A DNA stretch of 64,000 nt from a candidate division WOR-3 bacterium (GTDB lineage: Bacteria; Hydrothermota; Tepidihabitantia; SM23-42). The position numbers and the translations under genes were made by a program. The stretch spans positions 1 to 64,000 of the forward strand of contig JAOUFJ010000001.1 of the NCBI GenBank assembly GCA_029858255.1, in the 5' to 3' direction. Below, piece by piece: positions 1 to 7,977 of the stretch (positions are counted from its first letter, which is position 1; each line of letters opens with the position of its first letter). The notes under the pieces are model-generated. The model did no database searches, was not told the origin of the DNA, and saw only the letters and a list, made by a program, of their open reading frames with translations.

Positions 1-1092
1 CGGCTCGAGTCGTGCTCTTGCGCCGTCGATCGCCCAATTGAGGGCAAACTTCTGATCAGCGTGTGGAGTTTTCCCGATGATCTTCTCTAAGGCCATCAGA
101 TACGCTTTGTCGAGGGCTTGTTTACCCGGAACCGAAATATGCGGCTCAATACCAGTGCGCTCCCAGCCCGTTCCGGTGATGGGATTTATCGGTCTGCGCA
201 CGGGCAGGTGCATTACAAAACTCTTCTGTATGACCTCGATATCGACATTATGCCCCGAACCAACTGTTGTTTCGCCGATTATCACGGCACGATCTAGTGC
301 TTTCATGTTATGTGTGAATTCCTCTGCTGCCGAGCCGGTGTATCCATCTATCAGGATATATAGATCCGTGTCGTACATACGCTTGCCCGGAACGTATGGG
401 ATAGTCCAGTATTGCTCGACTTTTCCATCGTACACCTGTTCCAGAGTATTAAGATGCGTTCTGCCCTGTTCAGTACCTCTAACAAAGTAACTGCTAAGGA
501 GTTGTACCATAGTCGGTTTGCCGCCCGGCGTATCCCTGAGATCAATTATGACGGCATCTGAATTGGCGAGAAAATTCATGGAAGCAACCGCGGTTGCTCC
601 CGCATAGTCGGGGTTTGAGAAGAAATCGAGATCCAGATACCCTACATTACCTTTCAGGATCTCCACTCTCTTGAAGCCAAAATTTGTCAGCCGGTCCTTC
701 TCGGCCATAGCCATGTTTGCTTCTTCGACCTCTTCGGCAGATTGACTTTTTTCAGCAGTGACCAATCTTGCCCGCTCTGGATTGTATTCGATGAAAAAGT
801 GATTATCGTTGCTGCTTTCGCGGAGATCAGCCCAGACTGCATTGGCAAATTCAGTGGGACTATGTAGTGTGTCATACGAACCGTTCTTGAATTTCTCATT
901 CAGATAATCTGCCAATTGTTGCGCAACATCTCGCAACACGTATTTTTCGATGATCAAGCGGTTAACACTGTCGATAACAGCCTTCCTGGCATCGGAATCC
1001 ATCTTCATTTCTTTAGTTCCGCCCATGGCTAATAGTGCGATAAAAAAAAACACAACGGCTAAGAAGCATTTGGTTTTTTTGTTGTTGTGCAT
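1..1092 (-). CDS. S41-family peptidase (C-terminal-processing-protease-like), truncated by window edge
   Basis: The reading frame is open from an ATG at 1092 down to base 1, so the C-terminus is missing (364 codons seen). The start is preceded by GAGGAG eight bases upstream. The N-terminus has a basic stretch and a hydrophobic segment (about residues 8-23), a likely signal peptide or anchor. The core resembles the S41 fold: a strand giving GNVGYLDLDFF, then AVIIDLRDTPGG, then the nucleophile region GYTGSAAEEF with Ser254 as the probable catalytic serine. It is a paralogue of the complete S41 gene at 10081-11427, with the same motif order. No PDZ domain is apparent, as in the tail-specific-protease relatives that cleave exported proteins. 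Substrate unknown. Confidence 0.85.
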   Translation of the reverse strand, partial: MHNNKKTKCFLAVVFFFIALLAMGGTKEMKMDSDARKAVIDSVNRLIIEKYVLRDVAQQLADYLNEKFKNGSYDTLHSPTEFANAVWADLRESSNDNHFFIEYNPERARLVTAEKSQSAEEVEEANMAMAEKDRLTNFGFKRVEILKGNVGYLDLDFFSNPDYAGATAVASMNFLANSDAVIIDLRDTPGGKPTMVQLLSSYFVRGTEQGRTHLNTLEQVYDGKVEQYWTIPYVPGKRMYDTDLYILIDGYTGSAAEEFTHNMKALDRAVIIGETTVGSGHNVDIEVIQKSFVMHLPVRRPINPITGTGWERTGIEPHISVPGKQALDKAYLMALEKIIGKTPHADQKFALNWAIDGARARLEP

Positions 1093-1121
1093 TGTTCAGA
1101 CTCCTCTTTAACATTTCTTTT

Positions 1122-1535
1122 TTATTTCTTGCTTATCAGTCTTTCAACGATTCCGAGAATTCTGAGTACGATGAGCACCGAGACACAGGCGATAATTGCC
1201 AGTATGTAGTAACCTGCGCCGACGGCCAGTCCGAGTCCGCTGGCGAGCCAGATCGTTGCCGCCGTTGTTAGACCGTACACCTCACCGCGCGCGCGGATGA
1301 TTGCGCCGGCACCCAGAAAACCAATTCCCGTTACTACGCCGGCGACGATCCTGCCTAATTCAAAGCTGGCCAGACCAAGTTCGAAACCGATGAGCATGAA
1401 GATCGTCGAGCCCAGGCAGACAAGGATTATCGTCCGCAGACCTGCAGGTTTGTGCTCGAGTTCACGTTCGAGGCCGACCAGGCCTCCTATCACTATTGAC
1501 GTGGCAAGCCGTAGCATGATTGTTGTCCATTCCAT
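1122..1535 (-). CDS. MgtC/SapB family membrane protein
   Basis: A 137-residue protein with the MgtC/SapB signature near the N-terminus: an RLATSIVIGGLVGLERE block followed by AGLRT and a run of about four hydrophobic segments. This is the short form, without the C-terminal ACT-like domain of Salmonella MgtC. Family members sit in the inner membrane and are linked to Mg2+ limitation and control of the F-type ATPase in pathogens; the role outside pathogens is unclear. A promoter lies immediately upstream with its -10 box only 6 bases before the ATG, so the mRNA is probably leaderless. The gene is monocistronic or ends just before the S41 gene. Confidence 0.88.
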   Translation of the reverse strand: MEWTTIMLRLATSIVIGGLVGLERELEHKPAGLRTIILVCLGSTIFMLIGFELGLASFELGRIVAGVVTGIGFLGAGAIIRARGEVYGLTTAATIWLASGLGLAVGAGYYILAIIACVSVLIVLRILGIVERLISKK

Positions 1536-1541
1536 AGGATT

Positions 1542-1569
1542 ATAATAACTGCCAAGGGGACAATGTCAA
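1542..1569 (-). promoter_or_regulatory. Sigma70-type promoter of mgtC-like gene
   Basis: Read on the minus strand: TTGACA (1569-1564), 16-base spacer, TATTAT (1547-1542). The expected start of transcription falls on or next to the ATG at 1535, and no Shine-Dalgarno is present, so translation is predicted to be leaderless. Confidence 0.7.
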
Positions 1570-1728
1570 CAACTCGACACGATCTCAATAACAAACGTTG
1601 AGTTCGTTATTCGCGCCATTTTCGTTGTTTTCGCTGAACACGATAGACAGAGATGTGAGGAGTGACTTGAAATAATAATATATGTGAATAATATAGTATG
1701 TTACCATGTACCCGGCAAGGAGGAGAGT

Positions 1729-1945
1729 TTGAGAAATATCAGATCGTTCATCAACAGGCACCAGGTCGGCTCATTTTTCATTGTATCGCTCGTCGATGAA
1801 TATGATGAACCCATTGATGGGTGTATTGCCCACTACAACTGCCGGCACGGTATTACTCGTTCTCTTTGCTATGTTCGCGGTAATACATGACCGGATGTGG
1901 AGGAGACTTCCGGTTGACGATCCTGCAGTAATTTCAACGCCATGA
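1729..1945 (+). pseudogene. Degenerate remnant, possibly of a CPBP-type membrane protease
   Basis: A strong AAGGAGGAG (1717-1725) precedes a TTG codon at 1729. The frame reads LRNIRSFINRHQVGSFFIVSL, resembling the N-terminus of a CPBP intramembrane protease, and then loses hydrophobicity. A second frame beginning around 1796 continues as a hydrophobic C-terminal-like segment (LLVLFAMFAVIHDRMW) to a TGA at 1943-1945. The two halves fit one gene with a large internal deletion and a frame change. The family assignment is by pattern only; a genuine small protein of about 53 residues from 1729 to 1890 cannot be excluded. Confidence 0.4.
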
Positions 1946-2064
1946 GGCCAGCGGGATGTAATATGTTCGGGGGTCGAGATTTAAAAAAATTCGATAATGT
2001 CAACAGGGAGATCTTTATCTTGCATAATTTCGTTACAATTTGCATAAAATTTAAAGGGGGTCTT

Positions 2065-2538
2065 ATGAGTAACATTTCCAATAGGTTTAGCATAGGGGTA
2101 GCGCTGTTGATGCTGACTGCAGTATGTGCAAGAGTGTCGTTTGCGCACTGTGAGATACCTTGCGGCATCTACGGTGACGAAATGCGTTTTGAAATGATCG
2201 AAGAGCATATCGTGACGATCGAGAAATCCATGCAAATGATCGTAGAACTATCGAAGGAAGCAGAAAAGAATTATAACCAGATTGTCCGCTGGATCAATAA
2301 TAAGGAAGAACATGCAAATCATATACAGGAAATAGTATCGCAGTACTTTCTAACACAGCGGGTAAAAGTAGCAGATGCTAAAGATAAAGATGCCTATCAG
2401 AAATACGTTAAGCAGGTCGTGCTGCTCCAGCAGATGCTTGTATTCGCAATGAAGGCAAAACAATCGCTTGACTTCACAAATATCGCGCGCTTGCGTACTC
2501 TTTTGGAGGAATTCGAGAGGATATATCTTGGTAAGTGA
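2065..2538 (+). CDS. sodN: Nickel superoxide dismutase with Sec-type signal peptide
   Basis: 157 residues. Residues 1-27 form a signal peptide ending VSFA; cleavage there would leave a mature chain beginning HCEIPCGIYGD. This is the nickel-hook motif HCxxPCxxY, in which His1, Cys2 and Cys6 of the mature enzyme bind Ni and the Tyr orders the substrate. The rest is helical with heptad-like spacing, as in the four-helix subunit of the NiSOD hexamer; the mature length of about 130 residues is slightly longer than the Streptomyces enzyme. ATG at 2065 is chosen because AAAGGGGG lies four bases upstream; an in-frame ATG at 1942 would bury the signal peptide. The enzyme dismutes superoxide, here presumably outside the cytoplasm. 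No sodX-type processing peptidase or nickel transporter is nearby. Confidence 0.9.
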   Translation: MSNISNRFSIGVALLMLTAVCARVSFAHCEIPCGIYGDEMRFEMIEEHIVTIEKSMQMIVELSKEAEKNYNQIVRWINNKEEHANHIQEIVSQYFLTQRVKVADAKDKDAYQKYVKQVVLLQQMLVFAMKAKQSLDFTNIARLRTLLEEFERIYLGK

Positions 2539-2549
2539 GGTCTTAATCT

Positions 2550-3374
2550 ATGTTTGAATTGCCCGAATATATGACTCTTTCTAAGCAGATGAACAAAATT
2601 CTAAGAGGTAAGAAGATAAAACGCGGCGTGTTGGGGAATTCACCTCACAAATTTGTGTGGTATAACCGGAAGCATGCTGAGTTTGAGAAATTGACGAGGG
2701 ACAAGACCGTCGGCGAGGCACGGTCTGAAGGTAGGTGGTTATTCATCGACCTGAAGCCCGGCTACGAGTTATTGTTCGGTGAGTGCGGTGGAAAGATGTT
2801 GTATCATCCACCCGGCATTGGTCTACCCAAGAGATACCATTTGTGGCTTGCTTTCGAAGACGGATCGTCATTCACGGCAACAACTCAGATGTGGGGGGCG
2901 TATGAACTGTACGAAATAGGCAAAGCACGCAACCGCAAATATGTTAAGGACATGAGAACAACTCCGACAGATGACAAATTCACATTTGAATACTTCTGTA
3001 GACTTATAGATACCCTTCCCGGGAAGAAAAGTGTGAAAGGTCTTCTGACCCAGGACCAATTGATCCCCGGTTTGGGCAATGCGATAGCGCAAGATATCAT
3101 GTTTACGGCGAGGTTGCACCCGCGGCATCCCGTTGAGGAGTTGACAAAAGACAATAGGCGGAAACTACATAAGGTAATAATGATTATAGTTCGAGACGTA
3201 ATCAAAAAGGGTGGCCGCTATGATGAATACGATCTTCATGGCAATTTGGGCAAGTATGTACGTGTGATGGATAAAAACGCCGTCGGACGTCCCTGCCCTG
3301 AGTGCGGCACAAAGATACAGAAGATCCAGTATCTTGGTGGTGCGTGCTATTTCTGTCCCGAGTGCCAGAAATGA
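2550..3374 (+). CDS. Fpg/Nei-family DNA glycosylase-like protein lacking canonical catalytic residues
   Basis: 274 residues, the normal length of Fpg/Nei. It opens MFELPEYM instead of MPELPEV: the Glu is kept but the N-terminal proline that attacks the damaged base is phenylalanine. The beta-turn lysine region aligns as GRWLF, with Arg where Fpg has Lys57. The helix-two-turn-helix motif is intact (QLIPGLGNAIAQDI) and the C-terminal zinc finger keeps four cysteines (CPECG and CYFCPEC), though the conserved arginine of the finger appears to be Gly. DNA binding is therefore likely but ordinary lyase chemistry is doubtful. The gene follows sodN by 11 bases and overlaps the next start as ATGA, so it is probably co-transcribed with an oxidative-stress gene. 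Confidence 0.85.
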   Translation: MFELPEYMTLSKQMNKILRGKKIKRGVLGNSPHKFVWYNRKHAEFEKLTRDKTVGEARSEGRWLFIDLKPGYELLFGECGGKMLYHPPGIGLPKRYHLWLAFEDGSSFTATTQMWGAYELYEIGKARNRKYVKDMRTTPTDDKFTFEYFCRLIDTLPGKKSVKGLLTQDQLIPGLGNAIAQDIMFTARLHPRHPVEELTKDNRRKLHKVIMIIVRDVIKKGGRYDEYDLHGNLGKYVRVMDKNAVGRPCPECGTKIQKIQYLGGACYFCPECQK

Positions 3375-3871
3375 GAGATCTGGTTGGCCCCACAGATTTG
3401 GTAAGACATGCCACGCTTGAGGATATAGCAGCGTTGATCGATCTTTACAGAGAGTTTCATGAATTCCATGTTAAAGGCGTTCCGGACCGTTTGCAGCGTC
3501 CTAACGAATATGATACTGACGATTTGCGGTCGAAGTTGGTAGATATAATAGAAGCCGAAGACTCAAACATCTTCGTTGCGGAATTGGATGGTCAGGTTAT
3601 TGGTCTTGCCGAGGTGTATATGAAAGAAGATGAGTCGAATCCCTATAGAGTTTCCTACAAATATACACATCTGCAGAGTATTATGGTGAGCGAGAAATGC
3701 AGAAGAAAGGAGATCGGTAGACGACTCCTGCGGGCAGTTGAACAGTGGTCAAAGGAGAAGGATGCTACGGAAGTAAGATTAAATATCTGGGAATTTGACA
3801 ACGGACCGCTGAGGTTCTACGAAAAAGAGGGCTACCGTACGCTTAGACGCACGATGGTACGGAAGCTTTGA
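3371..3871 (+). CDS. GNAT-family N-acetyltransferase
   Basis: 166 residues starting at the ATG that overlaps the previous stop (ATGA). The GNAT fold is clear: an N-terminal beta-alpha segment (VRHATLEDIAALIDLYREF), a central strand FVAELDGQVIGLAEVY, the acetyl-CoA loop in CRRKEIGRRLLRAVEQW (the R/Q-x-x-G-x-G/A motif in the variant form RKEIGR), and a C-terminal NGPLRFYEKEGY motif. Substrate unknown. Translational coupling places it in the same transcript as the Fpg-like gene. Confidence 0.88.
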   Translation: MRDLVGPTDLVRHATLEDIAALIDLYREFHEFHVKGVPDRLQRPNEYDTDDLRSKLVDIIEAEDSNIFVAELDGQVIGLAEVYMKEDESNPYRVSYKYTHLQSIMVSEKCRRKEIGRRLLRAVEQWSKEKDATEVRLNIWEFDNGPLRFYEKEGYRTLRRTMVRKL

Positions 3872-3904
3872 TCGGTATGGATCGCTGAAATTAAAGGAGG
3901 TCAT

Positions 3905-4504
3905 ATGGCCAAGACAAAAAACCTTAAGGAGATTCTAATTTTGCTGCGGAAATACAGCCAGTTGATCGTCGATCTCGGCTATGCAGCGGTGCTGGAGGAC
4001 AATCTTGAACTGGCCCAGGAAGCTTTCAGGGTGAAGACAGAGATTAAGGAACTGGATTATCAATTGAGGAAGGAAGCGTTGATGGTCGCGCGCTTATCAA
4101 GGTCGGCAAAGGAAGATATCCCGCAGATCGCCAACATACTGCAGATCGGGGTTGCGATAAAGGAAATATCAGATGGGATCGATGACTTGATCGAGATCGC
4201 GGTCAGAAACGTAGGTGTTCATCCGATAATCAGGATTGCATATTCGAGGAAGGATATCAGGATAACAAGACACGTTGTTGGTGAGGCATCCAAACTTGAC
4301 GGAAAGAAGCTTGATGACATCAAAATGGATCCGGATGCTGGATTCAGGGTGATCGCAGTACGGCGCGAGAACGAGTGGACGCTTGACCCTCCAGGAGGTA
4401 AGAAGCTGCTGAATGGCGATATTGTGATAGTTGAAGGAAGAGACGTTGCCGCACGAAAGATGCAGGATTATGTCAAAGGCACGAAGAAGGAAACGAATAA
4501 ATAG
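3905..4504 (+). CDS. PhoU-like/TrkA-C (RCK_C) domain regulator
   Basis: 199 residues. The first half (about 1-105) is helical with the look of a PhoU-type domain. The second half (about 110-190) is an RCK_C/TrkA-C domain, seen in DIRITRHVVGEASKLDGKKL and the closing GDIVIVEGRD strand. TrkA-C domains usually bind small ligands and gate ion transporters. The start has AAAGGAGG closely upstream. The C-terminus overlaps the start of the MgtE-like transporter by 35 bases, so the two are translated together; the likely job is ligand-dependent control of that transporter. This pairing is known in archaea and some bacteria. Confidence 0.82.
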   Translation: MAKTKNLKEILILLRKYSQLIVDLGYAAVLEDNLELAQEAFRVKTEIKELDYQLRKEALMVARLSRSAKEDIPQIANILQIGVAIKEISDGIDDLIEIAVRNVGVHPIIRIAYSRKDIRITRHVVGEASKLDGKKLDDIKMDPDAGFRVIAVRRENEWTLDPPGGKKLLNGDIVIVEGRDVAARKMQDYVKGTKKETNK

Positions 4505-5675
4505 AAGAATAGTTACCGATATCCTTCTGCAGGCGACGCCGGTAGTCATTCTGACATCGGTTGGTGAGCTCTTTGCCGGCTCGATACTGGGTAAGATGCA
4601 CGAGCGTTTGGATCTTATCCCCGGGCTGATAATTCTCGTGCCCGCAGTAATGGGACTCAGAGGTAATATCGGCACGGCCCTTGGCTCGAGAATATCAACG
4701 TCTCTACATCTGGGCCTTGTGGGCAGGAGATTTTCCTTTAGCAGATTCAACTTGAGTAACATCGGCGCCGGGTTTTCACTTTCGCTGACGGTTTCAATTA
4801 TTATCGGGCTTTTCGCCCGATTCGTCTGTCACATCTTCGGACTTCCGAGTATCCCGTTGGTGAATTTACTGCTGATCGCAATCCTCGCGTCGGCGATGGC
4901 TTCACTCGTGCTCATACCATTTACGGTAACGCTCACCTATTTTGCATTCAACAGGCGCCTGGATCCAGATAATATAGTGGCACCGATCATCGGTATGGTT
5001 GGTGATATCATAACCGTGGCCGTGGTATTCATCGCCGCCGATATAGTTTTACGACTCAAGATTGACGAAGCATGGAGCCTGTTGTTTTTGCCGGTCGTGC
5101 CAATGATCATCAGACGAATGCCCTCTCGATACAAACTCCTGAATATCCTTAAACAGAGTATCCCGATTCTGTTCGTGTGTACAATGTTGGGTGTTCTGGC
5201 CGGGATATATCTACATTGGCAATACGAGAAATTCTATCTTGTCCCCGGACTTCTCATTCTGGTGCCGCAGATCATTGCGAAAGCCGGCAGTATCGGCGGT
5301 ATCTTCGGCGCACGGTTTTCGTCCGGGTTGCATCTCGGCTACCTAAGGCCCTACCGGGTGAATGACTATGTGATAAAAAACTTCATCGGAGCGATTGCTT
5401 TAGCACTCGTGATCTCTCCCCTGGTGACAGTGATAACTAAGTTCGGGGCAGACCTTTTCAGGATACCGATTGTACCGATCATTCCACTCTTCTTCATTAA
5501 CCTTTTTGCCATTTTGACAATAACTCTGATCGTATTTCTTCTCGATTTCGTGACTGCCTCGCTGTCTTATAAGATCAGGATTGACCCGTCAAATTCGGTC
5601 ATACCATTTGTGACGAGTCTGGGTGACATCATAGGTACGGTCATTCTTGTGTTGGCGATAAGTATGTTTCTGTGA
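4470..5675 (+). CDS. MgtE/SLC41-type divalent cation transporter with two MgtE membrane domains
   Basis: 401 residues with about ten membrane segments in two homologous halves. The first half carries PGLIILVPAVMGLRGNIGTALGSRIS and the second PGLLILVPQIIAKAGSIGGIFGARFS; each also ends with the DPDN/DPSN-x-(I/V)-(A/I)-P motif of the MgtE pore. Canonical bacterial MgtE has one such domain plus cytosolic N and CBS domains, which are absent here; the tandem form is the SLC41 arrangement. Mg2+ or another divalent ion is the likely substrate. Regulation is probably through the overlapping PhoU/TrkA-C gene. ATG 4470 is preferred: it gives a short basic N-terminus and has AGGA just upstream. Confidence 0.87.
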   Translation: MSKARRRKRINRRIVTDILLQATPVVILTSVGELFAGSILGKMHERLDLIPGLIILVPAVMGLRGNIGTALGSRISTSLHLGLVGRRFSFSRFNLSNIGAGFSLSLTVSIIIGLFARFVCHIFGLPSIPLVNLLLIAILASAMASLVLIPFTVTLTYFAFNRRLDPDNIVAPIIGMVGDIITVAVVFIAADIVLRLKIDEAWSLLFLPVVPMIIRRMPSRYKLLNILKQSIPILFVCTMLGVLAGIYLHWQYEKFYLVPGLLILVPQIIAKAGSIGGIFGARFSSGLHLGYLRPYRVNDYVIKNFIGAIALALVISPLVTVITKFGADLFRIPIVPIIPLFFINLFAILTITLIVFLLDFVTASLSYKIRIDPSNSVIPFVTSLGDIIGTVILVLAISMFL

Positions 5676-5692
5676 GCAGTTTGATTTTGTCG

Positions 5693-6034
5693 TTACGACT
5701 TTATCATCACGAGTAGCATCTTGAACTTCTGGACCGCCTTGAGCGCGTGCGGTTCGTTTGCCGGCATGATTATCATTTCCCCGGCTTTCAGTGAATGTTC
5801 AGTGCCAGATATCGTTATTACTCCATGGCCGTCGATTATGTAGACAAGCGCATCAAAAGGCGCAGTGTGTTCGCTCAATCCCTGGCCGCGGTCGAAGGCG
5901 AAAACGGTTACGGTGCCGGTTTTTTTGTTGATCACCTCACTGCTCACAATGGCGTACTTCTGATAATCAATGATGCTCTGCAGATCGATTGCCTGTGACA
6001 GCAGATGTTTGGTTTTGTTAATATTATGATTCAT
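5693..6034 (-). CDS. Small cupin-domain protein
   Basis: 113 residues forming one cupin barrel. The metal motif region is partly preserved (LSEHTAPFDALVYIIDGHG) and the second motif ends IIMPANEPHALKA. Proteins of this type are often redox- or metal-linked stress proteins in anaerobes; the ligand is not known. It is expressed from its own consensus promoter at 6099-6126. Its 3' end faces the MgtE transporter with only 17 bases between the stops. Confidence 0.85.
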   Translation of the reverse strand: MNHNINKTKHLLSQAIDLQSIIDYQKYAIVSSEVINKKTGTVTVFAFDRGQGLSEHTAPFDALVYIIDGHGVITISGTEHSLKAGEMIIMPANEPHALKAVQKFKMLLVMIKS

Positions 6035-6098
6035 TTATCTCCTTCAGTACTATCTCATCGTGATGTATTATTGAAATAGATTCTTATATTACTGCTTC

Positions 6099-6126
6099 AT
6101 TATAGTTATACATGTTTGAGTGTCAA
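6099..6126 (-). promoter_or_regulatory. Consensus sigma70 promoter of the small cupin gene
   Basis: Minus strand: TTGACA (6126-6121), 16-base spacer, TATAAT (6104-6099); both boxes match consensus perfectly. The -35 box overlaps the last codons of the phosphoesterase gene. The predicted leader is about 58 bases. Confidence 0.8.
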
Positions 6127-6869
6127 TCTACGGATGCTTTGCCCGTTCTGAGCCAAGATGCCCAGTCAAGCCGTCCGTTTTCCGCGGCCATGACAGCAGC
6201 CGCTTCCCAATCGTATTCCAACATAACCTGCTGAGCACTCCACTCTCCGTTATCTTCACTGACTATAGAGTAGCGCGCATGTGGTGAACCAGCCTGCATC
6301 ACGTGGAGATATGGGTTGTCATCCCTGAAGGCAGGTAATCCAGCGCTCCCCGGGTTGACAACGAGTATGTCTTTTTGCAGGTTGACCGACTGTGGGACAT
6401 GATCGTGCCCGCATAGTATCACCGGGCACCCTATGTTCTTAGCCATCCGGCACATGTCCTCCCTGCTTCTTGATACAGCACCGTCGCTACAGACATCCCA
6501 GAAAAAATAGCATGTATCCGATTGAGGCGTGGCATGGCAGGCGAACAGATCGTCATCGACAATTCGTGTTGCCGGGATTTCACGCAGCCATTCGATATGC
6601 TTTGGTTCGAGATTTCTCCGGACATGACACAGGGTAGGCGATGGTTCAGCATCGCCGGGGGTCAATATTAGTTTATCTTCATTGCCGAAAACGGAAAGAA
6701 TGTCTCTTTGCATGAGCATTTCAGCAGTGCTTACAGGCTCGAGTGGGCCGTAAAGAGAATCCCCGAGGTTGATGATCCGCTCGATGCCGTGACTCTTGAT
6801 GTCCTTGAGAACCGAAGCGAGTGCCAAGCTGTTTCCGTGTATATCAGAAATTATGGCATATCTTCTCAT
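6123..6869 (-). CDS. Metallophosphoesterase, MJ0936/YfcE-like
   Basis: 248 residues with all signature motifs of the calcineurin-like family in order: SDIHGN at the N-terminus, GDSLYGP, GNED, then CGHDHVP, and the MJ0936/YfcE-type NPGSAGLP. These motifs bind two metal ions and hydrolyse phosphodiesters or phosphomonoesters. The roughly 80-residue C-terminal extension is somewhat longer than in YfcE. Cytoplasmic, substrate unknown. The start ATG lacks a strong Shine-Dalgarno. Confidence 0.88.
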   Translation of the reverse strand: MRRYAIISDIHGNSLALASVLKDIKSHGIERIINLGDSLYGPLEPVSTAEMLMQRDILSVFGNEDKLILTPGDAEPSPTLCHVRRNLEPKHIEWLREIPATRIVDDDLFACHATPQSDTCYFFWDVCSDGAVSRSREDMCRMAKNIGCPVILCGHDHVPQSVNLQKDILVVNPGSAGLPAFRDDNPYLHVMQAGSPHARYSIVSEDNGEWSAQQVMLEYDWEAAAVMAAENGRLDWASWLRTGKASVD

Positions 6870-6962
6870 GAATACACTCTGTCCTTGGTGTTCATGCTGG
6901 ATTGAACAGTAAGGGAACCGCCTCTTGATATATGACTCTTAGGGCAGTTTTTTACGAAACCC

Positions 6963-7976
6963 TTATCTGCCCCGTTCAGCAAGCCACTGCTTGAACTGCT
7001 CGCCGCCCGGTATTTTGTTTATCCAGTCCGTAATTTTTTGAAGCCCTTCATGGCGTACTGTTATCAATTCATCAAGGCTCGATGGCCGGTGCGCGGTGAC
7101 ATCCTCTTCGAAAAGGTGCAGCGGGTAATTGTAGCTTCGAGGCAATTCCTGGATTTCGCTCGGCGCGAAAGTCGAGAGGATGACTCCAGACAAGAGCGCC
7201 TGGTGGATGAAGATGAGATAGCGCTCGTCGCTTTCGTAAAGTTCAGTAAGTTCGGGTGCCTGGTAGATTTCAAAGAATTTGTCCTGCCATGTTTTGAACA
7301 AGCCGTCTTCCGGACGGATCACCAATATTCCGGCATTGAAGTATGGTCTCAAGATGTTTTGATCGACGTGTGTTTTCATCGGGAACACGCGTTCTTCAGG
7401 CACATTACAATAACGGTATACCAGCGACCAGAACGGATCGATCGGTTTGTCATACAATGAACCAACATTTGCATGGTGGACGGGCCGGTAACCAAGATTC
7501 TTATCAGCGGCGAGCAGAAGGTCCGCGGGCTCTTGCAGTATTATTGTATTTGAACTTACCCAGGCGAGGATATCTGTTTTACCATCGGCCAATGATTCGG
7601 CGAGTGCTGCTGCGCGAATATCGGCCGCGAAAAAGAATCGCGCAATTTCACGTTCGATCTCGAATGAAATCAACTCAGCATTCAATTCGGTAATTCTTTT
7701 TCTGAATGGTTCTGAAGGCTGTGGGCCGAAGTCTGGCACGAAACACCAGATCGGGGATTGCGAGAGATCTCCTCCGAAATTGCGTATGCTTTCGATCAGT
7801 AGCAGCGTGTTTGCTTCTGACCATTCTACCGGGTAGGCAACAGTGGTGAAGATGAGCTTAGTGTTGTCAGGCATTTCCTTACCCGCGTACAGGCAAAGAG
7901 TAGTGGCAATCAGTATGAAAGCGCAAGCCACGAGAACAGGCTGTAGGTGCTTTTTTGTTCGTGAGCGGCATTTCAT
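6963..7976 (-). CDS. Exported glycosyltransferase-like protein
   Basis: 337 residues with an N-terminal hydrophobic segment at about 10-30 after a basic start, indicating export or a membrane anchor. The body looks like a GT-A fold: an opening strand LIFTTVAYPVEW, an ILAWVSSNTIILQEP segment where a DxD would be expected, and PYFNAGILVIRPEDG, which resembles the YFNAG(V/I)L motif of GT8-like enzymes. A clear DxD is not visible, so activity is uncertain. The stop of the upstream acetate transporter gene is one base away, so the two form one operon. Extracytoplasmic location would be unusual for a nucleotide-sugar enzyme. Confidence 0.6.
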   Translation of the reverse strand: MKCRSRTKKHLQPVLVACAFILIATTLCLYAGKEMPDNTKLIFTTVAYPVEWSEANTLLLIESIRNFGGDLSQSPIWCFVPDFGPQPSEPFRKRITELNAELISFEIEREIARFFFAADIRAAALAESLADGKTDILAWVSSNTIILQEPADLLLAADKNLGYRPVHHANVGSLYDKPIDPFWSLVYRYCNVPEERVFPMKTHVDQNILRPYFNAGILVIRPEDGLFKTWQDKFFEIYQAPELTELYESDERYLIFIHQALLSGVILSTFAPSEIQELPRSYNYPLHLFEEDVTAHRPSSLDELITVRHEGLQKITDWINKIPGGEQFKQWLAERGR

Positions 7977-7977
7977 A

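Noticed and set aside
1942-2064. Longer start for the superoxide dismutase gene at 1942
   Set aside because: It has no ribosome binding site, crosses a non-coding-looking stretch and would bury the signal peptide; the ATG at 2065 has AAAGGGGG just upstream.
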